Source of the DNA: CAXXXW01 sp963665555
GTDB taxonomy: Bacteria > Pseudomonadota > Alphaproteobacteria > Thalassobaculales > Thalassobaculaceae
Direction of reading: 5' to 3'
NCBI GenBank assembly: GCA_963665555.2
Contig: CAXXXW010000001.1
Location: forward strand, 3,086-67,085
DNA length: 64,000 nt
Shown: in pieces, positions 1-8,161 of the stretch
Layout: each line of letters opens with the position of its first letter
How positions within the stretch are numbered: the stretch's first letter is position 1
The notes under the pieces: generated by a model
What the model was told of the DNA's origin: nothing
Databases searched by the model: none
The model's input: the letters and a program-made list of their open reading frames with translations, nothing else
Translations under genes and position numbers: made by a program

Positions 1-1
1 G

Positions 2-709
2 ACGCCCGAAGCCACCGGCATGGCGAACCGGGCGGAGGTCTGCATCCACACCCGCCAGGCGGCCTCGGCCGTCGGCGCGACCACCATGGACCGGCCGGAA
101 TGGGTCGCGGCCAACCCGAACCGGGTCGAGGCCTATTGCTGCCTCACCAACAACAAGAACCGCGGCGTGAAGCCGAACAAGGGCGGCGACCCGACCCCGG
201 TCGGCGGGCCGAACCCCAGGGAGAAGAACAAATACGGCCAGATCGTCCGCTGGGTCCCCGACAACGAGGACCACGCGGCGCCCGGCTTCTCCTGGGACCT
301 GTTCGTCATCGCGGGCAACCCGGCGGTCCATAGCGACGCGCGGGCCGGCTCGGCGAATGTGACGCCGGAGAACATGTTCAACTCGCCCGACGGCCTCTCC
401 TTCGACAGCGTCGGGATGCTGTGGATCCAGACCGACGGCAAATACACCGACGAGGGCGATTTCGCCGGCCAGGGCAACAACCAGATGCTGGTGGGCGATC
501 CCGACAGCGGCGAAATCCGCCGCTTCATGGTCGGCCCGCGCGAGTGCGAGATCACCGGCATCGCCTGGAGTCCGGACCGGCGGACGGTCTTCGTCGGCCT
601 CCAGCATCCGGGCGAGAAGGGCGGCAGCCACTTCCCCGGCGGCGGCGATTCCCTGCCGCGTTCGGCCATCGTCGCCATCCAGCGCGACGACGGCGGCCGG
701 ATCGGCTGA
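2..709 (+). CDS. PhoX-family (DUF839) phosphatase, C-terminal part
   Basis: This is the last 235 codons of a gene whose 5' end lies before the window. Short stretches such as YCCLTNN, PENMFNSPDGLSFD and LWIQTDG are typical of the beta-propeller of PhoX/DUF839 proteins, which are exported calcium-dependent alkaline phosphatases or related proteins of unknown substrate. The C-terminal segment ITGIAWSPDRRTVFVGLQHPGE is also family-like. The frame is open to the window edge. The signal peptide and most of the active site are not visible, so enzymatic activity cannot be judged. A 131 bp gap separates it from the following dehydrogenase gene. Confidence 0.85.
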   Translation, partial: TPEATGMANRAEVCIHTRQAASAVGATTMDRPEWVAANPNRVEAYCCLTNNKNRGVKPNKGGDPTPVGGPNPREKNKYGQIVRWVPDNEDHAAPGFSWDLFVIAGNPAVHSDARAGSANVTPENMFNSPDGLSFDSVGMLWIQTDGKYTDEGDFAGQGNNQMLVGDPDSGEIRRFMVGPRECEITGIAWSPDRRTVFVGLQHPGEKGGSHFPGGGDSLPRSAIVAIQRDDGGRIG

Positions 710-840
710 CGGCCGCGCGTAACGACGACCCCCGGCCCGGCGGCTTCCCGCAAAGGGCGGCCGCCGGGCGCGCGGCCGCTTCCCATTCCCGCGCGCCGGC
801 GCCAGACTGGCCGGCGCGTCGGGGAGCCCGGGGGGCGGGA

Positions 841-1835
841 ATGCGGATGCGGATCGAGGAGGCGCGGACATTCGCCGAGAACGCGCTCGGGGCGCTCGGC
901 TACTCCGAGGCCGAGGCGGCGATCGTCGCCGACCACCTGGTCGATTGCGAGTTGCGCGGCCTGCATTACGGCGGGATGCCGCGCCTGGTCAGCATCGCCG
1001 AACGCCTGCGCCGGACCGGCCCGCCCGCCGAGCCGATCGCGGTGGCGCGCGAGACGCCGGTCTCCGCCCTGGTGGACGGCAAGGACCATGTGGGCTACCT
1101 CGTGGCGCGCAAGGCGATGGAGATCGCCATCGAGAAGGCGTCGGCCATGGGCGTCGCCGTCGTCGGCGGCAAGGACACCTGGTACACCGGGATGCTGTCC
1201 TACTTCGCGGAGATGGCGGCGGCGCGCGGGCTGGTCTCGACGATCGCGTCCAACGCCACGCCCTGGGTCGCGCCGCACGGGGCGACGGAGGGGCGGTTCG
1301 GCACCAACCCGGTCTGTTTCGGCTTCCCGTCCGAGGGCGACCCGGTGATCTGGGACATCGGCACCTCGGCGATCATGCACGCCGAGATCGTGCTGGCCCG
1401 CCGGCTCGGCGCGCCGCTGCCCGAAGGCGTCGCCTTCGACGCGGCGGGGCGCCGACGACGGACCCCGACGCCGCGCTCGCCGGCGCCTTCGCGGCCTGGG
1501 GCGGGCACAAGGGGTCCGGCCTCGGCCATGTCGTGCAGCTTCTGGGCGCGATGGCCGGCTCGCCGGTCCTTCCCCCGGACCTCGCCGGGTTCGGCTTTAC
1601 GATCGTCGCCATGAAGCCGGGCCTGTTCGGGCCGGAGGCGGAGTTCCGCGCCAAGGTCTCGGCCTATGCCGGGGCGGTGCGCGCGGCCCGGCCGGTCGAG
1701 GGCGGCGCGCCGGCGCGGATGCCGTTCGACCGTTCGGCGGCGGAGCGCCGCCGGCGGCTGGCCGAGGACGCGATCGAGGTTCCGGACTTCGTGCGCGCCC
1801 GCCTCGCCGAACTCGCCGGCGTCCCGGCCGGCTAG
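841..1835 (+). CDS. Ldh2-family malate/lactate-type dehydrogenase (frameshifted as sequenced)
   Basis: The protein belongs to the NAD(P)-dependent Ldh2/YlbC/YiaK fold family (malate, L-lactate, ureidoglycolate and related 2-hydroxyacid dehydrogenases). Recognisable parts are the N-terminal helices, the APHG...FGTNP block and WGGHKGSGL near the C-terminus. The reading frame changes once near 1450: frame 1 runs from the ATG to about AFDAAGR, then continues one base off as PTTDPDAALAG. Restoring one C in the run near 1450-1453 gives about 331 residues, a normal family length. The usual SNHFG motif that carries a catalytic histidine is replaced by KDTWYTG, so the substrate may differ from malate. 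It precedes glpK by 24 bp and probably shares its transcript. The split is more likely a sequence error than decay. Confidence 0.8.
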
Positions 1836-1859
1836 GCGGCCGCCGGGGGAGGCGCGCGC

Positions 1860-3383
1860 ATGTCCGGCCACATCCTCGCCATCGACCAGGGCACCACCTC
1901 GACCCGCGCGATGGCGTTCGACGGCGACATGCGGGTCGCCGGCGCCGCCCAGCGGGAATTGCCGCAGAGCTATCCCCAACCGGGCTGGGTCGAGCACGAT
2001 CCCGAACGGATCTGGCGCGACACGGTGGAAACGGCGCGCGCGGCGCTGGACCGGGCCGGCGCGCCCGCCCGCGCCGTCGCGGGGATCGGCATCGCCAACC
2101 AGCGCGAGACGGTGGTGGTCTGGGACCGCGCGACCGGCGCGCCGGTCCATCCCGCCATCGTCTGGCAGGACCGCCGCACCGCGCCGCTCTGCGAGTCGCT
2201 GAAGGCGCGCGGGCTGGAGCCGCTGTTCGCCCGGCGCACCGGGCTGCTGCTCGATCCCTATTTCTCCGGCACGAAGATCGCCTGGATACTCGACGCGGTT
2301 CCCCGCGCGCGGCGGCGGGCCGAGGCCGGGGAACTGCTGTTCGGCACGATCGACAGCTGGCTGGTCTGGCGGCTGACCGGCGGCAGGGTCCACGCGACGG
2401 ACGCCACCAACGCCTCGCGCACGCTGCTCTACGACATCGACGCCGGCCGCTGGGACGGCGCGCTGTTCGCGCTGCTGGACATTCCCGCCGACATGGCGCC
2501 GGAGGTCCGCGACTGCGCGGACGATTTCGGGACGACGGACCCGGCCCTGTTCGGCGCGGCGATCCCGATCCTCGGCGTCGCGGGCGACCAGCAGGCGGCG
2601 GCGATGGGCAACGCCTGCTTCGCGCCGGGAATGCTGAAGGCGACCTACGGGACCGGCTGCTTCGCCCTGCTCGTCACCGGGAGCCGAGCGCGCGGCCTCG
2701 GAAGGCCGGCTGCTGACGACCGTCGCGTACAGGGGCGGCGGCGAGACGCGCTACGCGCTCGAAGGGTCGATCTTCGTCGCCGGCGCGGCGGTGCAGTGGC
2801 TGCGCGACGGGCTGGGGATTATCGAAACCGCCGCCGAATCGGGCGCGCTGGCGGAACGGCCCGGGCCGGAGAGCGCGGTCTATATGGTGCCGGCCTTCGC
2901 CGGCCTCGGCGCGCCGCACTGGGACGCCGGCGCGCGCGGCGCCATTTTCGGCCTCACGCGCGATTCCGGGCCGCGCGACCTCGCCCGCGCCGCGCTCGAA
3001 AGCGTCGCCTTCCAGACGCTGGACCTGCTGGAGGCGATGCGCGGCGACTGGGGAGGCGCGGAGCGCGGGACGGGGCGGACGGCGCGTCGGCGGTGCTGCG
3101 GGCCGACGGGGGCATGGCCGCCTCCGACTGGACGATGCAGCGCCTGGCCGACATCCTGGCCCTGCCCGTGGACCGGCCGAGGGTGCTGGAGACCACCGCG
3201 CTCGGCGCGGCCTGGCTGGCCGGCTCGCGGGCCGGGGTCTGGCCGGGGGCGGAGGGTTTCGCCGAACGCTGGGCGCTCGACCGGCGCTTCCGGCCGGCGA
3301 TGGCGGAGGACGAGCGCCGCGCGCGGATCGCCGGCTGGCGCGACGCCGCGCGGCGCGTGCTCTCGGACTACAAGCGGGATTAG
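1860..3383 (+). CDS. glpK: glycerol kinase (two compensating frameshifts as sequenced)
   Basis: Glycerol kinase phosphorylates glycerol to glycerol 3-phosphate with ATP. The start DQGTTSTRAM, the VWQDRRT segment, TNASRTLLYDI and the ATYGTGCF phosphate-binding stretch are characteristic of GlpK in the FGGY family. The frame shifts by +1 at a GGG run around 2679-2681 and returns by a -1 change near 3060-3066. The middle part (EGSIFVAGAAVQWL, PAFAGLGAPHW) lies in the alternate frame. Rejoined, the protein has 507 residues, the usual GlpK length, which favours sequence errors over a dead gene. It sits between the Ldh2-type dehydrogenase and an SDR on the same strand. No glycerol 3-phosphate dehydrogenase or transporter is visible nearby. 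Confidence 0.88.
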   Translation: MSGHILAIDQGTTSTRAMAFDGDMRVAGAAQRELPQSYPQPGWVEHDPERIWRDTVETARAALDRAGAPARAVAGIGIANQRETVVVWDRATGAPVHPAIVWQDRRTAPLCESLKARGLEPLFARRTGLLLDPYFSGTKIAWILDAVPRARRRAEAGELLFGTIDSWLVWRLTGGRVHATDATNASRTLLYDIDAGRWDGALFALLDIPADMAPEVRDCADDFGTTDPALFGAAIPILGVAGDQQAAAMGNACFAPGMLKATYGTGCFALLVTGSRARGLGRPAADDRRVQGRRRDALRARRVDLRRRRGGAVAARRAGDYRNRRRIGRAGGTARAGERGLYGAGLRRPRRAALGRRRARRHFRPHARFRAARPRPRRARKRRLPDAGPAGGDARRLGRRGARDGADGASAVLRADGGMAASDWTMQRLADILALPVDRPRVLETTALGAAWLAGSRAGVWPGAEGFAERWALDRRFRPAMAEDERRARIAGWRDAARRVLSDYKRD

Positions 3384-3407
3384 GCAACCGGACGACGGGA
3401 GGAAGGG

Positions 3408-4124
3408 ATGGCCGATTGCACACTGGTGACCGGCGGTTCGCGCAATATCGGCCGCGCGATCTGCGAGAGGTTGAGCGCCGACGGCCAGACGGTCGTCCAG
3501 TTCGACGTGATCGAGCCGGCGGGCGAGGGCGCGGCGGAGTTCGTCCGCGTCGACCTCTCCGACGCCGAGGCGGCCGAGGCCGCGCTGTCGGCGCTGCGGG
3601 CGCGCCACCGGATCGTGCGGCTGGTCAACAATGTCGGCGTCGTCTCGATGGCGCCGGTGGCCGAGACGTCGATGGCGGAGTTCGACCGCGTGCTCGCGAT
3701 CAACTCGCGGATCGCGCTGCAATGCGCGCGCGCCGCCGCGCCGGACATGAAGGCGGCCGGCTTCGGGCGCATCGTCAACATCGCCAGCCGGGCGATCGCG
3801 GGCATTCCGGGCCTGTCGGTCTACGCCGCGAGCAAGGCCGCCGTCGTGGGCCTCGCCAAGACCTGGGCGATGGAGCTGGCGCGCGACGGCGTGACGGCGA
3901 ACGCCATCGCCCCCGGCCCGATCGACACCGACATGCTGCGCGCCGCCTGGGAGCCGGACAGCGCGATGTTCCAGTCGCTCCACGAACAGGTCCCGGTGGG
4001 CCGGCTGGGCCAGCCGGAGGACATCGCCAACGCCGCGAGCTTCCTGCTCGACGCGCGCAGCGGCTTCGTCACCGGCCAGGTGCTGCATGTGTGCGGCGGC
4101 ATGTCGATCGGCCGCGCGGCGTAG
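3408..4124 (+). CDS. SDR-family NAD(P)-dependent oxidoreductase
   Basis: A 238-residue classical short-chain dehydrogenase/reductase. The cofactor motif TGGSRNIG is at residues 8-15, NNVG (the NNAG motif) at 74-77, and the catalytic serine, tyrosine and lysine at about S127, Y139 and K143 (YAASK). The C-terminal PGPIDTDM segment and the glycine-rich CGGMS end are also standard. The closest general match is the FabG-like group, which reduces or oxidises many ketones and alcohols, so the substrate cannot be set from sequence. It begins 24 bp after glpK with GGAGG upstream (AGGAAGGG just before the ATG), consistent with a three-gene operon with the Ldh2 and glpK genes. Its stop faces the stop of the convergent isomerase-like gene 21 bp away. 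Confidence 0.9.
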   Translation: MADCTLVTGGSRNIGRAICERLSADGQTVVQFDVIEPAGEGAAEFVRVDLSDAEAAEAALSALRARHRIVRLVNNVGVVSMAPVAETSMAEFDRVLAINSRIALQCARAAAPDMKAAGFGRIVNIASRAIAGIPGLSVYAASKAAVVGLAKTWAMELARDGVTANAIAPGPIDTDMLRAAWEPDSAMFQSLHEQVPVGRLGQPEDIANAASFLLDARSGFVTGQVLHVCGGMSIGRAA

Positions 4125-4145
4125 GGAAGGGGGCGCGCGGCGCGC

Positions 4146-4889
4146 TCAGAACTCCGAGAGCAGCCGGCCGTAGCCCTCGATCCGGTCGTCGATCCCGGCC
4201 AGCCGCAGCCCGCGCCAGTAGCTCGCCGCGTTGATGGCGAGCACCGGCTTGCCGCGCCGCGCCTCCTCCGCCGCCGCCTGGCGCATGAAGTGGAGGTTGG
4301 TGCCGAACTGGACCAGCGCCTCGACCTCCGGGCCGTCGATCTCGTCGAGCGCGGCGGACAGCCGCTCCGGCGGCGTCTCGGCGATCGCCACCGGGCTGGG
4401 ACAGCGCAGGCCGACGAAGCCCGTCACCTCATGGCCGAGATCGGCGAAGAAGCCCCGGATGTGGCGGTCCGCGACCGGCATGTAGGGCGAGAGGATGGCG
4501 ATCCGCCGCGCGCCCAGCGCCGCCAGCGCGTCGGCGATCGCGAAGGAGCCGCCGGTCACCGGCAGCCCCGTCCGCGCCTCCAGTTCGCGCAGCCGCGCCA
4601 GCGAGGCCTCGTAGCCGTCCCAGACGATCAGCGACGACATGCCGACGACCAGCGCCCCCGGCTCCGCCGCCATCGCGCGGTCCACCGCGTCGGCGTGGCC
4701 GTCCATGCTGACCCGGACCATCCGGTCGAAATCCGCGTCGTCCCGGATCGCCATGTTGGGCAGCGCGATGCGCGCGACATGGTTGGTCACGCCTTCGGGG
4801 CGCAGGTCGTCGAAATCGGGCTGGACGATCGTGTTGGTGGCCGGGACCGTGACCGCGAGTTTCAGCCGCCATCCGCGCCTGTCCGCCAT
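4146..4889 (-). CDS. maleate isomerase/arylmalonate decarboxylase-fold protein lacking both family cysteines
   Basis: A 247-residue member of the Asp/Glu racemase superfamily closest to maleate cis-trans isomerase and arylmalonate decarboxylase. PATNT near residue 16 and the paired half-sites fit the fold. In characterised members one or two cysteines act on the substrate. Here the first site reads GMSS (83-86) and the second QFGTNL (195-200), so neither has cysteine. I recall relatives with the same pattern, so this may be a real subgroup of unknown reaction. The start was placed at the ATG at 4889, which has GGAGGG about 6 bases upstream; longer in-frame extension has no family similarity. 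It lies 14 bp after a small ORF and is last in an operon with the LLM oxidoreductase. Confidence 0.8.
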   Translation of the reverse strand: MADRRGWRLKLAVTVPATNTIVQPDFDDLRPEGVTNHVARIALPNMAIRDDADFDRMVRVSMDGHADAVDRAMAAEPGALVVGMSSLIVWDGYEASLARLRELEARTGLPVTGGSFAIADALAALGARRIAILSPYMPVADRHIRGFFADLGHEVTGFVGLRCPSPVAIAETPPERLSAALDEIDGPEVEALVQFGTNLHFMRQAAAEEARRGKPVLAINAASYWRGLRLAGIDDRIEGYGRLLSEF

Positions 4890-4903
4890 CGCGCCGCCCT
4901 CCG

Positions 4904-5101
4904 TTACAGCCGGTCGATCCGGTCCGGCGCGCGGTTCAGGATTTCCGCGCAGAACCGCCGGGCGTCGGCCTCCGCCTCGTCGGCGGACTCGTATTCGCGC
5001 CGCCCGTGGGAGGACGCGAGTTGTTTCCCGTCCATCCACACGGACCAGGGATGGCGCGCGCGGCCGTCCCGGCTCCACCGCTCGACGAAAACCTCGATCA
5101 T
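4904..5101 (-). CDS. small conserved-looking protein of unknown function (65 aa)
   Basis: I do not recognise a named family. The protein is 65 residues, starts MIEVFVERW and contains WSVWMDGKQLA followed by a charged helix (ESADEAEADARRFC) and a C-terminal basic tail. The pattern is two or three beta strands and a helix, compatible with a small cytosolic accessory protein. Composition and codon use match neighbours, and the ORF fits tightly between two same-strand genes: 25 bp after the LLM oxidoreductase stop and 14 bp before the isomerase-like start. That spacing supports a real gene in a three-gene operon. Confidence 0.6.
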   Translation of the reverse strand: MIEVFVERWSRDGRARHPWSVWMDGKQLASSHGRREYESADEAEADARRFCAEILNRAPDRIDRL

Positions 5102-5126
5102 CGCGCCCCCGCCCCCGGACGCGCCG

Positions 5127-6158
5127 CTACAGGCTCGGCCGCGCGTCGATCTTGCGCAGTTCCGGCAGCAGTTCGCGCGACATCGTGTCCATGCTCGCCA
5201 GCGACAACTCGGCCGGCATCCCGATCCAGTGCGTGCGGATCAGGAGGTGGTTCATGCCGAACTCCTCCCAATAGGGGCGCAGCTGCTCGAAACACTCCTC
5301 CGGCGAGCCGAGGACGAAGCGGCCCTCCACCAGGTCCTCGAACTCCTGGTCGAAGGTCTCGTCCTCGGGCATGACCTTGTCCTGGCCCCAGCTGGCGTAG
5401 TTCTTGTACTTGCCGAACAGGTAGGGGCCGGCGACCTCCATCGCCGTCGCGCGGTCTTTCGCGCAGAAGACCTCCTTCACCACCGGCAGTTCCGCCGGGG
5501 CCGGCTTGCCCGCCTCGCGCAGCGCGTCGCGGTACACGCCCATGTGGCGGCGGATGGTCTCCAGCGTCGAGTGCGGGTTGACGAACCAGCAATCCGTCAT
5601 GCGGGCCGCGCGCCGGATCGCCCGGTCGTTGTTGGCCGCGAGCCAGATCGGCGGGCGCGGCTTCTGCACCGGGCGGATGTTCATGCGCACATCGTGGAGC
5701 ACGCAGGTCTCGCCCTCGTGGCTCACGCTGTCTTCCGTCCAGAGGCGCTGGATCAGGCCGAGATACTCCTCGAACCGGGCGACGCGCTTGCCCCTGGGCA
5801 CGCCGAAGGCGTCGAACTCCACGTCGCGGTAGCCGAGGCCGACGCCGAAGATCAGCCGGCCGCGCGCCAGCACGTCCATGCTGGCGATCGTCTCGGCGGT
5901 GTAGACCGGGTTGTGCAGGTTCAGCAGCAGGATGCCGAGGCCGATTTGCATGTCGCCGGCCTCGGGGATCAGCCGCGAGAGGAAGGGCACGATCTGGAGC
6001 TGCTGGTTGTCGCCCTCGTTCAGGTAGTGCTGCCCCGAAACCAGCGTGTCCCAGCCGTGGTCGCGCATGTGGTGGACCATGGCGATCTGCTCGTCGAGCG
6101 CGGCCACCATGTCCGTGTCGACATACTGCTGGTTGGTGAGGAACAGGCCGATCTTCAT
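5127..6158 (-). CDS. LLM-class (luciferase-like) flavin-dependent monooxygenase
   Basis: A 343-residue luciferase-like TIM-barrel protein. It begins MKIGLFLTNQ, has VSGQHYL, ARGRLIFGVGLGYRDVEFDAFG and the RRAARMTDCWF block typical of bacterial LLM oxidoreductases that use reduced FMN or F420 to oxygenate small organic molecules. The start at 6158 was chosen over an in-frame upstream ATG because homology starts there and GGAGAG lies just upstream. The gene heads a minus-strand operon with the 65-residue ORF and the isomerase-like gene, and it faces the Rieske oxygenase genes across a 120 bp divergent gap. No flavin reductase partner is visible in the window. The substrate is unknown; a catabolic role is inferred only from the neighbours. 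Confidence 0.9.
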   Translation of the reverse strand: MKIGLFLTNQQYVDTDMVAALDEQIAMVHHMRDHGWDTLVSGQHYLNEGDNQQLQIVPFLSRLIPEAGDMQIGLGILLLNLHNPVYTAETIASMDVLARGRLIFGVGLGYRDVEFDAFGVPRGKRVARFEEYLGLIQRLWTEDSVSHEGETCVLHDVRMNIRPVQKPRPPIWLAANNDRAIRRAARMTDCWFVNPHSTLETIRRHMGVYRDALREAGKPAPAELPVVKEVFCAKDRATAMEVAGPYLFGKYKNYASWGQDKVMPEDETFDQEFEDLVEGRFVLGSPEECFEQLRPYWEEFGMNHLLIRTHWIGMPAELSLASMDTMSRELLPELRKIDARPSL

Positions 6159-6278
6159 GGTCTCTCCAGTCCGGGGGTTCGGGCGCCGGCGCGGCGCGGG
6201 AAGCGCCATTGTTGCCATGGATCGCCCCATGCCTCAACATCGCGCGACGGCGCGGGGCGCGGGCGGGGAGGAGCGGCG

Positions 6279-7586
6279 ATGGACGGCGGGGGTTTCGCGG
6301 GCGGCGGACTTGTCGAGGAGGGCGCGCACGGCTTCCGGGTCGCGCGCGCCGCCTACACCGATCCGGCGCTGTTCGAGGCGGAGATGGCCGCGATCTTCGA
6401 GGGCGGCTGGATCTACGCCTGCCACGAGAGCCAGATCCCGGAGCACGGCGACTACTACGCCACCCGCGCCGGCCGCCAGCCGGTGTTCCTGGTCCGCGGG
6501 TCCGACGGCGCGATCCGCGGCTTCGTCGACGCCTGCGCCCATCGCGGCGCGACGCTGACCCGCGCCCGGCGCGGCACGGCCCGGACCATCGTGTGCCGGT
6601 TCCACGGCTGGTGCTTCGACACCGAGGGCAACTGCGTCAGGATCAAGGACGAGGAGGCGGGCTGGCCCGGCGGGGCGGACCGTTCGCGCTTCGCGCTCGC
6701 CCGGCTGCCGCGGGTGGAGGCCTACAAGGGCTTCGTCTTCGCCTCGCTCTCGGCCGACGTCCCGCCGCTCGCCGACGCGCTGGGCGAGGCCCGGCCCTTC
6801 ATCGACCTGCTCTCCGACCAGTCGCCCGACGGCATGGAGGTCGTGCCCGGCGGGCAGACCTACCTGGTGCGCGGCAACTGGAAGCTCCAGGCGGAAAACG
6901 GCGTGGACGGCTACCATGTCTCGACCGTCCACCGGGTGTTCGCCCGCGCCATGGCGATGCGCGAGCGGCTGGGCGACCGGGGCGGGCTGCGCGAGACCGA
7001 GGCGGCGCGGATCGTCGGCGCGGTGGAGAGCGGCGTCTACGACCTCGGCGGCGGCCACATGATGGTCTGGGCGCGGCGCGGCAATCCCGCCGTCGCGCCG
7101 CTGGCCGAGCGGCTCGACTGGCTCGAACGGACCCACGACGCCGGGAAGGTGGACTGGATGCTGCGGCGCGGCCGCAACCTCTACCTGTTCCCCAATGTGC
7201 ACCTGATGGACCAGTCCTCGACCCAGATCCGCGTCACGATCCCGCTGGCGCCGGACCGGACCGAGATGCGGGTCTATTGCATCGCGCCGAGGGGGGAGAG
7301 CCGCGAGGCGCGGGCGGCGCGGCTGCGCAAGTTCGAGGACTTCTTCATGGTGAGCGGCATGGCGACGCCGGACGACCTGGCCGCGCTGGAGGATGTGCAG
7401 CGCGGCTCCGCCGGCCGGCTGGCGCCGTGGAACGGGATGGACCGGGGCGCGGCCTTCGCGCTCGCCGGGGCCGACGCGGCGGGGGCGGGGCTGGGCGTCC
7501 GGCCGGTCTCCTCCAACCCGAAATGGGACAGCGAGACGCTCTACCACGGCTTCTGGCGGCACTGGGCGGCGCGCGTCGGCGGTTGA
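6279..7586 (+). CDS. aromatic-ring-hydroxylating dioxygenase, alpha (Rieske) subunit
   Basis: A 435-residue Rieske oxygenase large subunit. The [2Fe-2S] ligands are visible as C86-x-H88 and C106-x2-H109 (CAHRG and CRFHGW), and the mononuclear iron ligands as D210, H213 and H218 in the NGVDGYH...H motif. The architecture resembles the benzoate/anthranilate/2-halobenzoate dioxygenase group, which adds both atoms of O2 to an aromatic acid. The ATG at 6279 follows GGGGAGGAG at a suitable distance. The small subunit follows 52 bp downstream, but no ferredoxin or reductase gene is present, so electron supply must come from elsewhere. The divergent LLM operon suggests a shared pathway, which is inference. 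Confidence 0.92.
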   Translation: MDGGGFAGGGLVEEGAHGFRVARAAYTDPALFEAEMAAIFEGGWIYACHESQIPEHGDYYATRAGRQPVFLVRGSDGAIRGFVDACAHRGATLTRARRGTARTIVCRFHGWCFDTEGNCVRIKDEEAGWPGGADRSRFALARLPRVEAYKGFVFASLSADVPPLADALGEARPFIDLLSDQSPDGMEVVPGGQTYLVRGNWKLQAENGVDGYHVSTVHRVFARAMAMRERLGDRGGLRETEAARIVGAVESGVYDLGGGHMMVWARRGNPAVAPLAERLDWLERTHDAGKVDWMLRRGRNLYLFPNVHLMDQSSTQIRVTIPLAPDRTEMRVYCIAPRGESREARAARLRKFEDFFMVSGMATPDDLAALEDVQRGSAGRLAPWNGMDRGAAFALAGADAAGAGLGVRPVSSNPKWDSETLYHGFWRHWAARVGG

Positions 7587-7638
7587 GGAACGGGTTGCGC
7601 GACGGTTCGCAATTCATTGAACGGAAACGGTAACGGCG

Positions 7639-8127
7639 ATGGCGGACCTCGCGGCCTGCGAAGCCCTGCTCTCCCTGGAGGCCGACCTGCTCGACAGGCG
7701 GCGCTGGGAGGAGTGGCTCGCGCTCTACACGGAGGACTGCGTGTTCTGGGTCCCGTCCTGGGACACCGAGGAGGCGCTGGTCGAGGACCCGGAACTGTCC
7801 GTCAACACGATGTACCTGGTCGGCAAGCCGGCGCTGGAGGCGCGGCTGCACCGCATCCGCTCGGACGACGCCTACGCCGCCGCGCCGCCGGCGCGCACCG
7901 TGCATTCGGTGACCAACGCGCGCGTCGTCGCGGCCCGGCCCGGCGCGGTGGAGGTGTGGGCCAAGTGGATCGTCCTCTCGCTGGAGCCGCGCCGCGGCAA
8001 GTCCTGGCGCGGCGGATGGTACGAATACACGCTGGCGCCGGGCGGCGCGGGCCTGCGCATCGCGCGCAAGAAGGTCGTCCTGATGGAGGATGCGATCGAC
8101 GGCGCGATCGACATCCACCAGCTCTGA
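7639..8127 (+). CDS. aromatic-ring-hydroxylating dioxygenase, beta subunit
   Basis: A 162-residue protein of the ring-hydroxylating dioxygenase small-subunit family (NTF2-like cone fold). ALLSLEADLLDRRRWEEWLALYTEDCVFWVP is split here as the recognisable first helix and strand (LLDRRRWEEWLALY, then CVFWVP), and the C-terminal KKVVLMED segment is usual for AntB/BenB-type subunits. Such subunits are structural partners in alpha3beta3 hexamers and contain no metal site. It follows the alpha-subunit gene with a 52 bp gap on the same strand. truA begins 34 bp later and may be read from the same transcript, though functionally unrelated. Confidence 0.9.
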   Translation: MADLAACEALLSLEADLLDRRRWEEWLALYTEDCVFWVPSWDTEEALVEDPELSVNTMYLVGKPALEARLHRIRSDDAYAAAPPARTVHSVTNARVVAARPGAVEVWAKWIVLSLEPRRGKSWRGGWYEYTLAPGGAGLRIARKKVVLMEDAIDGAIDIHQL

Positions 8128-8161
8128 GGCGCGCCCGGCGCGGCGCCCCGGATGCCCCCGG

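Noticed and set aside
133..1380. A 415-codon minus-strand frame opposite the PhoX and Ldh2 genes.
   Set aside because: The translation is low-complexity Arg/Pro/Ala and has no family-like segment; it mirrors the plus-strand genes.
4290..6278. A long upstream extension of the Rieske alpha-subunit frame.
   Set aside because: It is antisense to the LLM operon and has no similarity; the family N-terminus starts at 6279.
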